Both the position numbers and the translations under genes were made by a program. Under the pieces are notes generated by a model, which saw only the letters and a list, made by a program, of their open reading frames with translations, searched no databases and had not been told where the DNA came from. A DNA stretch of 64,000 bases from Oreohelix idahoensis (Eukaryota > Mollusca > Gastropoda > Stylommatophora > Oreohelicidae): contig JAMPIV010000577.1 in the NCBI GenBank assembly GCA_024509875.1, forward strand, positions 396,001-460,000. Direction: 5' to 3'. Below are positions 21,293 through 30,500 of this stretch, in pieces; the stretch's first letter is position 1, and each line of letters begins with the position of its first letter.

Positions 21293-21949
21293 TTAACATA
21301 CCCCGTTTGACTGGGGATGATAAGGGCTGGTGAACGATTGGGAAATGCCTAACAATTTAGTGATTTCCACCATTTCCTTGGAAATGAATTGACGTCCCCT
21401 ATCTGACAATATCACCTCGGGAAACCCAAACCTACTGAACAACATCTGCAACGCATCCGCCACAGCCTGAGAGGTTATAGTCCTCATTGGCACAGCCTCG
21501 GGCCATCTTGTGCACAGATCCACCATTGTCAGAATAAAACGAAAGCCTCTCTCTGATGCAACAGAAAGCGGACCAACGATATCGATTGCAACTTTCTGAA
21601 AGAGGCGAACCGACAAATCAACAACCTGCAACGGAGCCTTCGGTAATTTACCTTTATGTGTCACTGGCTGGCATACCCGGCAAGACCTGCAGTATATCTT
21701 AACGTCTTTGTTGTATGCCGGCCAGTAGAATTGTGACAGAACTCTATGGCAAGTTCTTGCAACTCCCATATGTCCAGCAAACGGTGAATCTTGTGCCACC
21801 TGCAACACCTTTGATCTAAAGGCGACAGGCACAACCACCTGGCGCTTGAATTCGAATTGGCTGGAAAAGCATCTTGTAAGAACATCATTTTTCAACTCAA
21901 ACCAGTAACGTGCCGACTTCGTGAACTTCACATCCCCTTTTAGAGCCAA
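21293..21949 (-). pseudogene. Gmr1-type integrase, finger and catalytic core
   Basis: The HHCC finger (AGHMGVARTCHRVLSQFYW, then CRSCRVC) is followed by the core with IDIVGPL (first Asp) and LSDRGRQF (second Asp). The frame ends at TAA 21295-21293 immediately before RFNGAL. In the intact relative at 6811-10758 the residue just before RFNG is the third catalytic acid, E613. Here a stop codon stands in that position. The next 130 codons continue in the same frame. Confidence 0.87.
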
Positions 21950-22183
21950 AGTTTAACATTTCTGCAATGTTCCATCAGCTCGCTGCTGCTGGACAAAATC
22001 CGATGCTGGTACATCGGGACCCATGGAGGCAATACATGGGACCGCGTATGATGTCGGTAGTTCCCGCTGTATCGCCCATGAACTGTCGTCTGCTCTGGTC
22101 TGGGCCCTTGTGACCACCCCATTGGCCACAACTGACCGTTCGGCCAGCCATTTGTGTTTATGATTAGAAGCTGTAACAGTAGT

Positions 22184-22276
22184 AGTAGCAGTAACAGTAA
22201 TAGTAGTAGTAGTAGGCGCAGTAGTTGTTGTAGTAGTAACAGCAATAGTTGCCGTAACAGTAGTAGTAGCAGTAAC

Positions 22277-22326
<50 letters not shown>

Positions 22327-22444
22327 CAGTAGCAGTAGTAGTAGTAATAGCAATAGTTGCCGTAACAGTAGTAGTAGCAGTAACAGTAGTAGTAGTATTA
22401 GTAGTAGTCGTAGCAGTAGTAGTAGTGGTAGTAGTAGTAGTAGT
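22184..22444. repeat. (AGT)n array, middle part
   Basis: Imperfect AGT trinucleotide array with the longer motif AATAGTTGCCGTAACAGTAG at about 22243 and 22350. Poly-Ser (plus) and poly-Leu (minus) frames are repeat artefacts. Confidence 0.88.
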
Positions 22445-22803
22445 ACTTACTTACTTAGTCGTTCCCCTTCTACCGTGAGGTGTAGAGGTTTGGAAGAGAG
22501 AGCGCCAGACCATTCTATCGGCTGTCTTCCTCCTGGCCTGGTTCCATTCTAGTCCTCGGTCCTTCAAAGACTGTACTTCTTGTGTTCCATGTTCCATAAG
22601 TCGTAGTCCGTAGTCCGTTCCAGTTCGTCGCCTTTAGAATCAGTCCGGTTTTCTCTCTTGTAATACTCGTAATCGTGGTTTAAAGCAAACAGGTGATTGG
22701 CCTGTTGCGCCTTTGCATGGTGGAGGGGCTGCCTCCTTACGGCCTCCATGCAGGCCGCCCTCCTCCTTTTTCATCCGGGCTTGGGACCGGCATAGGCGGA
22801 GTT
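22445..22803 (-). mobile_element. Internally deleted, non-autonomous derivative of the RTE-like LINE
   Basis: Read on the minus strand, this 359-bp unit begins AACTCCGCC, the same first bases as the full-length LINE at 59586. It follows that LINE's 5' region for about 230 bases (to the CACAAGAAGTA near LINE position 59815). It then jumps to the last ~120 bases (from about 62628) and ends in the same (TAAG)n tail. About 2.8 kb with all the catalytic domains is missing. Both natural ends are kept, so this is an internal deletion, not 5' truncation. Such units can be mobilised by the parent's enzymes. Confidence 0.85.
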
Positions 22804-23275
22804 AGTAGTAGTAGTAGTAATATCAATAGTTGCCGTAACAGTAGTGGTAGCAGTAACAGTAGTAGTAGTAGAAGTAGCAGTAGTTGCAGTAATAGTAGTA
22901 GTAACAGTAGTAGTAGTTGTAGTAGTTGTTGTAGTAGTTGTAACAGTAGTAGTAACAGTAGTAGTTGTAACAGTAGTAGTAACAGTAGTAGTAGCAGTAA
23001 CAGTAGTATTAGTAGTTGTAGTTGTAGTCGCAAAAGTAGTAGTACCAATAGTAGAAGTAGTAGCAGTAATTGTAGCAGTTGTAGTAGTAGCAGTAGCAGT
23101 AGTAGTAGTTGTTGTTGGTGTTGCAGCAGTAGTAGTAGTAGTAGTAGTTGTTGTTGTTGTAGTAGAAGATATTGTTGTAATTGTTGTTGTTGTTGTAGCA
23201 GTAGTAGTAGTAGTTGTTGTTTTTTGTTGTAGTAGTAGTTGTTGTTGTGGTTGATGTTGTTGTTGTTGTTGTTGT
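22804..23275. repeat. (AGT)n/(GTT)n array, right part
   Basis: Continuation of the trinucleotide array, drifting into TTG/GTT repeats after 23100. The motif CAATAGTTGCCGTAACAGTAG recurs at about 22827. All frames across it are low-complexity. Confidence 0.88.
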
Positions 23276-23930
23276 AGCCCCTTCAGTCTAGACTGACTAT
23301 GGGAGGTGATAGGCCTCAGCTGCTTTTGTTCCTGGAGTTCACTTCGGCAGGTTTTGTTTTCTCTTCTGCTTGTTGTGAGAGCTTCTTTTCTACCAATCTA
23401 AAGTGGTGCAGTAGCAAGCATTACCACTTGGTGCGATCGGCAGCTTCCTCCTCCTAATTTTCTGGATTTATGCCCAGTGCCTTCGTGTGTCTCTTGCACA
23501 CATCAACTGCCGTCGCCCAGCTGTTCATTTGGTCCTCTCCAGGGCGCAAGCTTGGGCACAGTTAAATGGATATCAAGCTGTTGCCCATGCAGCATGTTCC
23601 CCCCTCTCCAAGTAGACGGTAGGTCCAAAGGCATGGCAGTAGCCGATACATTTTTGGTACCAGCCACGTCGCAGGAGTTGCCAGAATATTGTCGAATCAA
23701 CATTAGACTGCTTTTGGAACGCCGATTGCGAATTCATCCAGTGGGTTTACTCCCGAAGCCTTTACTGTAAACGGATATTCCCGCAAGGCAGCCTTGGTTT
23801 GAATTCAGAGTTTAAAACCGTCTCTTAGATAAGCTATCAACCAAGGATCACAGGCGCTTTCTGCCCGAAATATCTGTTTTTGTCCACATCCGTTTATTCA
23901 GTAATCACAGTTAACACCTATATCTAGAAG
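23276..23930. other. Unassigned, possibly dispersed-repeat sequence
   Basis: The stretch from CCCCTTCAGTCTAGACTGAC onward is of normal complexity and has one 97-codon frame (23477-23770) without recognisable motifs. I recognise no family in it. No promoter boxes or target duplications are clear. Confidence 0.35.
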
Positions 23931-24129
23931 TTAACCAACATTCTGCCAAACTAATGCAGTTTTGAAAGTGATCGTTGTGTGTAAATAAATCACTGTTGTG
24001 AATTTCATTGCGAAAAATGGATGTTCATTTTTTGCAGTTTTGCCGAGCCTCTTAAGTACTCCTGTTCTTGACTGTTGTTTAAAGTCTAACATATTGAGAC
24101 CATACACCGAGGCAGCTACTAGACCTGTT

Positions 24130-24675
24130 ACACCTATTTCTTCTATCATTATGTAGCATGTCCTTTGCAGAACGTCGCTCTCATCACAGCCCGCCTGAAA
24201 GCCCTCCAGCCTCCTCCAATGTCATGTTCAAGGTGTCTTGTGTCCACCGTCGTCTTGGTCGGCCCCTGCCTCGCCTTCCAGGTACCATACTCTCCATCAC
24301 TGCTCTCTCTAAACCCCTATGGCGTTTAATGTGGCCAAAATATTTCAATTTCCGGGACATGATATTGTTTATGAGCCAGTTTTCCTCGATGTTCAGGTCG
24401 TGTAGGATGTCTATATTTTTCTTCTTCTTGGTCCAAGATATTCTGAGAATTTTTCTGTAACACTTTGCTTCGAAAGTTTCGATTTTTTTAAATGTTTGAG
24501 TAATGGTCCATGATTTACATCCATATGTTGCTACCGGAAAGATGCACGCTCTCAGAAGTTTTACTTTTATTAATTTGCTGGTGTAATGCCATAGGTTTTT
24601 CATTTCTTCTATAGCTGGGAATATTGCTGTGAACACATGTTTTAGTTCCGAGGCAAGACCATTATATTTGGTCAT
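24130..24675 (-). pseudogene. LINE RT C-terminal fragment
   Basis: On the minus strand 163 codons encode the post-palm region of an endonuclease-reverse transcriptase: VATYGCKSWTITQT, FEAKCYRKILRISW, KLKYFGHIKRHRGLERAVMESMV, then GRRGRGRPRRRWTQD. The blocks match the LINE at 13437-13806. The catalytic palm is missing, so it is a 5'-truncated copy. The frame is open throughout, and only a few C-terminal codons appear frameshifted near 24185. Confidence 0.85.
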
Positions 24676-25125
24676 TTTGAATTACTGTTTTTATTTTTAT
24701 AACTTAAATAACTGCATGTATTGTATTACTCTAAAATTGAATTATTACAAACATAAGTAAATAAATAAATTAATAAATTAATAAATAATTAACTGACTGT
24801 GAGTGAGCGTTTGCACGGGACACGATAATTTCTATTTAAGTTCATATTTGTTATTCGCAACTCCAGATGATATTTTTTTTTCCTCCGTTTTGAACTGTAA
24901 AGTTATCTAATTATTTCACTATTTATTCTCAACACACAGATTATGATTTCACTATTTTATCATATACTATATTTATATTCGTAGTATACATAAACTACCT
25001 GTTCAATAATAGTTTGTGTTTCTGTTATGTACATTTTTACTATAACACGTATTTTCCCAAGTACAGTATGTAGATTTTAACAACCACTCTTCAGTAAAAG
25101 AAGAGATATAATCTTGTAAATATTC
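24676..25125. other. AT-rich intergenic sequence
   Basis: About 450 bases of A/T-rich sequence with a (TAAA)n-like tract near 24755-24790. No gene is visible. Confidence 0.6.
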
Positions 25126-25128
25126 TAA

Positions 25129-25453
25129 TGCGGTCGGAGTGGCTAAGAGGTAAGGCGCCCGCCTCGAGTTTTAGAGGTATCTGGTTCGATTCCCAGTTGA
25201 GGGTATATAATTTATGGATATTTTTCAAAACCAGGGGTCGTAATGATGTCATACTCCCCCTGGTCTCCTGGGTTAGTGAGATCGGATGCCTTGCCTTCTC
25301 GGATAAGGACGACAGAATGGGAGGTCCCGTGTGTAAATTGCTCACGTTAAAAATCCCACGGCAGTTGGAAATCGCTGCCCTGACAAAATTTAAAAATTAG
25401 AAACCTAAGGCTTATCTACCATGCTCAGCTAAATGAATGAATGAATGAATGAA
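25129..25453 (+). mobile_element. tRNA-derived SINE
   Basis: The head looks like a tRNA: GCGGTCGGAGTGGCTAAGAG with a box A (TGGCTAAGAGGT, about 25140-25151) and a good box B (GGTTCGATTCC, 25183-25193) 31 bases downstream. A body of about 230 bases follows, including TTAAAAATCCCACGGCAG, a motif I associate with mollusc SINEs. It ends in a (GAAT)n tail at 25432-25451. The spacing and tail fit a pol III SINE and not a tRNA gene: the acceptor arms do not pair. The class II-like variable-arm spacing suggests tRNA-Ser or tRNA-Leu ancestry, which is inference. Confidence 0.8.
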
Positions 25454-25611
25454 CAGTTTTTTAAACAGTAATGGTTGTGAAATCTGTAATGATGAAAGTA
25501 AAGACAACTACAGCTATATTTTTTTTAAGCTCACAGAAATAAACGCAGGCTGAAGTAACAAAGTAAGAGTTACACTGTGTAACAAATCAATGTAGTTCGA
25601 CTCATATCTTA

Positions 25612-26397
25612 CTATTTTAACGTTGTATTAACATCACTCGCTCCATTATAAGCCGTTAGGATTTTCACAAGTTCAAAGTTTGTCTTTAAAGGGAACTCTT
25701 GCCCCGTCAGATTAATAAAATACTTCCACTTTGGGTATCTCCATAATTCCTCCATGCAGACTAATTCTGGTTCCAACACACTAAATTTACCCCACACTAC
25801 ATTAATCCTTTTCTGGGCAATAAAGACATTTGTAAAACATTTGGCGATGCATGATACAGCTCTGTAAAATTCTGCAGAAGATTTTAGGTCCACATGGATG
25901 CAGTAGACGTTCTGTGGACGGTAGATAGCTCGTAGGAGACGCTCCGCCATCTCGACGTCTGTATAAATCAACATCGAAAACGCTAAAGGAAACTGTTCTT
26001 CCTCTTCTGTCAAAGAAGACATGATGTATCCACGCTTCTTTTGAAAGTCAACGCAGTCAATGGTAAAATGTATGTAAGACTGTTCAGAAATGGTGTTGCC
26101 AAATGTCTTGGCTTTCTTTATCGCCGCAGTTGTTTCGTTTAAGGAACTATTAAATATAGCTACACAATCAACTCCAGCCACTTTGATCATTTTGGAGATT
26201 GCTGACAAATCTTCGGCCATATTCAGATTTTCTAGCTTTTTCAGAGTAGTCAAGTTTGATGATAAAGGTAGTAAATTGAACATGCTGACAAAATGTGTCA
26301 ACATCCCAACTGGAGTAATGTATATCCTTATAATGCTGGCTGCCACAAGGAAAACAAATGTAGCACGGACACAGTTCCGCCTGGACGGTACGTTCAT
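25612..26397 (-). CDS. Core-2/I-branching beta-1,6-N-acetylglucosaminyltransferase, 5' exon (partial)
   Basis: A GT14-family Golgi enzyme adding GlcNAc in beta-1,6 linkage to O-glycan cores. From the ATG at 26395-26397 (MNVPSRRN) there are 261 codons. Residues about 12-28 (ATFVFLVAASIIRIYI) form one hydrophobic segment near the N-terminus, a type II signal anchor. A stem follows, with N-glycosylation sites such as NSSLNET. The catalytic domain begins at FPLAFSMLIYTDVEMAERLLRAIY and continues with IHVDLKS, WGKFSVLEPEL and KYFINLTGQEFPLKTN, all strongly conserved in the family. It stops after YNGASDVNTTLK, about halfway through the usual ~430 residues. The next plus-strand complement reads ATA-GTAAGA, a plausible splice donor, so it may be an exon. 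A longer frame upstream to 26712 exists but looks untranslated. No second exon is visible in the window, so a truncated gene is the alternative. Confidence 0.85.
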   Translation of the reverse strand: MNVPSRRNCVRATFVFLVAASIIRIYITPVGMLTHFVSMFNLLPLSSNLTTLKKLENLNMAEDLSAISKMIKVAGVDCVAIFNSSLNETTAAIKKAKTFGNTISEQSYIHFTIDCVDFQKKRGYIMSSLTEEEEQFPLAFSMLIYTDVEMAERLLRAIYRPQNVYCIHVDLKSSAEFYRAVSCIAKCFTNVFIAQKRINVVWGKFSVLEPELVCMEELWRYPKWKYFINLTGQEFPLKTNFELVKILTAYNGASDVNTTLK

Positions 26398-26574
26398 TGT
26401 TGATGTCCTTTCTTCTCCTGTTAGGATGTAAATAGATATTGAGTGGGGTAGGTCAACTGAAGGAAAGACAGAGGAAAAGATACACAAGCACACAAGCGTA
26501 TAGACAGGCAAATGGAAAATATGTAATAGATCGACAGAGATAGACAGACAGGAAGGGAGGAAGACAATAAGACT

Positions 26575-26785
26575 TACAAAACGAACGAACGAAATCTTTA
26601 TTTCATCTGGGTGAAAAATAAGGGTTAATGCATTTTTACATTTCAATAATACTATTCTCAAAGTGTTTTCAAATGAAAACATTCTTACATAATTAATATT
26701 AACTGAATGCATTCAGTAATTACACACTCACACACATACATGCACACACAGAGGTTGAGAGAGATAGAGAAAGAGAGAAAGAAAT

Positions 26786-26830
<45 letters not shown>

Positions 26831-26925
26831 GTTATTTTATCATTTGAAGAAAAGGCAGTATTTCCTTATTACATTTTTACCCTGCAATTATTTAATTCTC
26901 AAAGTGTTTTAAATGAAAGCATTCT
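26575..26925. repeat. LINE 3' tails and (GA)n microsatellite
   Basis: 26581-26594 is an ACGA repeat running into CTTTATTTC, the same arrangement as the tail of the minus-strand LINE at 14467-14495, so a short LINE 3' end is likely here. A (GA)n run covers 26790-26828. The block TTCTCAAAGTGTTTT.AAATGAAA occurs at about 26653 and again at about 26895, a local duplication either side of the GA run. Confidence 0.6.
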
Positions 26926-26929
26926 TAAC

Positions 26930-27899
26930 TTAGGCAGATCCTGAACTAGCAGCAGAACTATTAGAACTACTATTTGCACAAGTCTGGGAAACTGAGACAA
27001 CACCAACAGAGTGGAGTAAATGAATAATTGTCAAATTGCCCAAGAAGGACGACCTTGCAGACTACAACAACTGGAGAGGAATTACTCTCCTCTCAGTTCC
27101 CAGCAAAATACTAGGCAGGATAATCATCTAGAGAATTTCAAAAGCAGTTGACCATAAACTGAGGAAAGAACAAGCGGGTTTTAGAAAGAACAGAAGATGT
27201 GCAGATCAAATATTCACCCCCTGCCACATTATAGAGCAGTGCTCAGAATGGCAGAGACAGCTTATACATTAACTTTGTTGATTGTGAAAAGGCTTTCGAC
27301 AGCATACACAAGGACAGCCTATGGAAAATACTGAGGGCTTATGGAATTCCCAGCTGCATTGCTTTTCCATCATAAAAAGCCTCTATTCTAACTTAACATG
27401 CAGTGTTGGATTGAGTAATGTAACTTTCGAAGTGAAAACAGGAGTACGACATGGATGTCCCTTATCAACAACATTATTTTTGACAGCCATAGATTGGGTG
27501 ATGCGCCAGACAAAAGAGGGCAGTCTAAGACGAATTAGATGGACAACGTTTTCTACACTGGAAGACCTGGAATATGCAGATGACATTGCACTACTCGCAC
27601 ATTCACATCATACAAAAACCGATAGACTGAATAAGTATGGCAATCAGGTTGGCCTGAACATCAATCTGAAGAAGACAGAGGTCATGACACTAAATGTGGG
27701 CAATCCTGAGCCAATAACAGTAAGGAGCCAGAAGTTAGAACAGACAGACACATTTACTTACCTAGGATGCATAGTAACACCTGACGGCGGAGCAAGCAAG
27801 GACATTAACAACAGAATGAATAAACCGAGAACAGACTTTGCTAGTCTCAACAACATTTGGAAGTCTTCCCAGTACAGCATAAAACCAAATTAGGACGGT
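26930..27899 (+). pseudogene. LINE RT, fingers and palm
   Basis: Blocks in order: LLELLFAQVWETE, YNNWRGITLLSVPSKILGRII (27062-27125), EQAGFRKNRRCADQIF, then a frameshifted KGFRQHTQ region corresponding to the AFDS palm block (27290-27305). Next come GVRHGCPLSTTLFLTAIDW, the catalytic EYADDIALLAHSHH near 27570-27610, and TFTYLGCIVTPDGG. Several stops and shifts occur before 27321; 27321-27893 is open. It is closely related to the fragment at 660-1200. The RT ends at the ACGGT duplicated by LTR-A. Confidence 0.85.
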
Positions 27900-30500
27900 T
27901 GTCGAAGATTTTAGATAGGAGTATTAAGACTAGGGGTGGGTCCCTTCTGAATAGGTTGGAATGAGTGATCGATACAGTGAGAGCTGGAGAAAAGCAATAG
28001 AATTTCCACACGTGAGATGATAGAATGTGATATAGAGGCTGTCTTTGAGAATCGAGAAAATCTTCTCTCTCTCACCTATCTTCTACGACCGTTTGTTTTA
28101 AAGTGTCTGACAGTCTAAACCACAGATATATATTACATAAATCTCTATCTACTCACGGGCACGCACATACACGTGACGACAGTTAAACACGCAGACGTGG
28201 GAATCTATAACAATGAATTTATATGTATTATTGAACGAGCTGACCAACGCACTGATTTAGTTCAAGAGAGATTTTTATTATTATCGTCTAAAAAAAAATC
28301 TTCTCACAACACCAAAAATTTACATCAAGGAAAAACATAGGCCTATACAAATAGTCATAAAATTTAAGAAAATGCTACAAGGATGATAACCCCGTTATGA
28401 TCTTAACTCTAGGTTTAGCCCACAGTCCCGTTAAGAGAACAGATGATGGCCCAAAGAGTTATAGATACGTAGGGTTGAGGCTAAGAGTTTTTCTTCTTTT
28501 CTCGGTATGCACAGAGTTGAATAATCTGATTTAGCCTAAGAAGTAAGAAACTCTAGCAAATAGTAACAAATTCTGCAGGTTAAACAAAAAGTTAAGACAG
28601 CAAAATGGGTGACAATAATACCCCGGTAAAATAACACTCTGACCTGTGTTCTCTCATTCATTCAGCCATGGCCTTTCTCACACATATATACTCACAACTT
28701 TGCTCGCTGCCTCTGGGAACATCATAATTCTAGGACCTTCACACAGACCCGAAAATGCAGTCCTTGACCAAGAAATCCCCAGTTCCAAAAGACGTACTAA
28801 ACTCTCAGGGAACGATTCCTTGGGGGTTCTAATTTTTCGAATGTCTGATTAAGTCACATAAAATTTTGTCCAGGCACGAAAGTTAGCAGAGCACAATGTC
28901 ATTAGCTTTGGATTCTAGGATTTAAGGAATGTCAGATCGGTGTCTTCTTTCAGGCAGGTACTATATTTGGTTACCACAATACTAGTCACAATCTCTGTCG
29001 GAATGTTAAATGTTTTTTTTTCTTGTAATATTTTCGCCGCCAGGCAGCATGTACATTTAAATTTGTGGAGCAATATGAACTGGCTCAAAAGCCCAATATA
29101 TATTTCTAGTCTTTAGAAACCGTTAGTGGGATTGCTATTACTGTCTCTCTCTGATGGCATATGCACTGTCAGATCCAGTGTTACTTGAAACAAAAAAAAA
29201 ACCCCACGTGGTTAAAGATAGGAACTGTCTATGCTTCACACAAATATGTCTCTTTACTAAACGCTGTCAAGTTGGGTACTACCGTTTCACTATATAAAAG
29301 AAAGAACACATATCAAATAATTTACATATATGTACTCAATATAACTTACATTTTAATAGCAAGCCTACAGCTTGACTAATATTTAAAACTTCCCGTAAAA
29401 TAAGTTATATTAAATAAATCAAACATCATGAATTAGAAAATACATACGTATTTCGTCAACACTCAATGATGTATCTAGCGTTATAAGTTTAGTTTTTTTT
29501 TTTAAATATATTCTCTCGTCTGATATTTTAGAAGTTAAATTAAATTTCTTTATTAGCCGACTGAATTTAAGCAAGAAATATAATTACTGTTTTCCACTGA
29601 AACGCGTCACTAGAAAATAATACAGACTATATAGATTAAGCACTCTGTTAAAAAGAACTAGTTTAAAATTAAATCGGCGATTTAACACTTAATCACTTCA
29701 CAAAATTCTAGATATAATATATATTACCTCAAAACACAGCACTACAGGGTATCGCACAATTAAGAATTATACGCTTATATTTATGGAAGTCTAGAAGTTC
29801 GACAAATTGTCGCAACAAACTAAGAAACTTCGCTTATACAGCTCTACTCTTCGCGAACCACCTGTCTACTGCGATTTATTGAGAAGAATGAAAATAAAGT
29901 TTCAAACTAGGTTAATATTTTAAAATCAGACAAAGGATGAACTATTTCCCCCGCCCCGATCTCTCCCCCTTCTCATAACAGCTACGTTTAACTTAGAGGC
30001 GTGTCGTAACTGCCACCAGGGCGATTACGCACCTTCGTTAACAAACTGACCGAGATGTACGCGTGTCAGCTTCAAATCCCAGACAGCCTGTCTGCGGTGC
30101 GGACGATTTTTCACGCCACGCCAGGTTTTTCTAACGAAAACCTCATGCGTTTCTGAAAACTGTAGACAGCTGTCTCGTTCCTGCACTGTGAGGATGCCGT
30201 GTTTGACACCTCACGCGAGTGTCAGGTGAAAAAAATGGTAGACCAAAAGTCTGCTCTAGTCTGGGTATGAAACATAATCACACCTTTCGTCTACTGACAT
30301 CTATGTAATCGAATTACGTATCCCAGTATAAGAAAAACACGAGGTAAAGTTTTAGAATACCGAAGAAAATATTTTTCGCAAACGAGTGATGCGAAAAATG
30401 CAGGAAAAACAAGTAAGGAAAGATAATAAAATGAAAGGATTAGGGTGAGAGAATAGGAAGAAGATGTAAGTAATTTAATGATATAAAGACCTACGTGACA
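27900..30500. repeat. LTR-A, left LTR
   Basis: 2601 bp, starting TGTCGAAG and ending CTACGTGACA. Bases 28007-30500 pair with 38545-41044 with about twenty differences noticed. No coding motif is seen; the short frames (for example 28646-28852) recur in the other copy. It is very long for an LTR. Confidence 0.87.

Larger units (their letters stand above)
19092..22157 (-). mobile_element. Truncated Gmr1-type LTR retrotransposon (second copy, different family)
   Basis: Minus-strand pol remnant in the order integrase (about 22000-20950), GPY module, RT, RNase H (to 19224). It is a relative of the element at 4814-13436 but clearly a separate family. Upstream of the integrase, 21956-22157 still encodes the short linker seen between protease and integrase in the intact element (TRAQTRADD and QRADGTLQKC here; QTRASSKK and QTADSTLKPC there). 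Gag, protease and 5' LTR are missing; the element is cut off by the trinucleotide array. Stops at 21953-21955 and 21293-21295 and a frameshift near 20935 make it dead. Confidence 0.85.

Noticed and set aside
22154..23254. Poly-Ser, poly-Leu and poly-Val frames
   Set aside because: All are readings of the AGT/GTT trinucleotide array.
25129..25205. Functional tRNA gene
   Set aside because: Boxes A and B are present, but the acceptor stem does not pair, and a SINE body and tail follow.
26398..26712. N-terminal extension of the glycosyltransferase frame to 26712
   Set aside because: The extension places about 105 odd residues before the signal anchor and overlaps repeat-derived sequence (ACGA tract); the ATG at 26395-26397 gives the normal type II layout.
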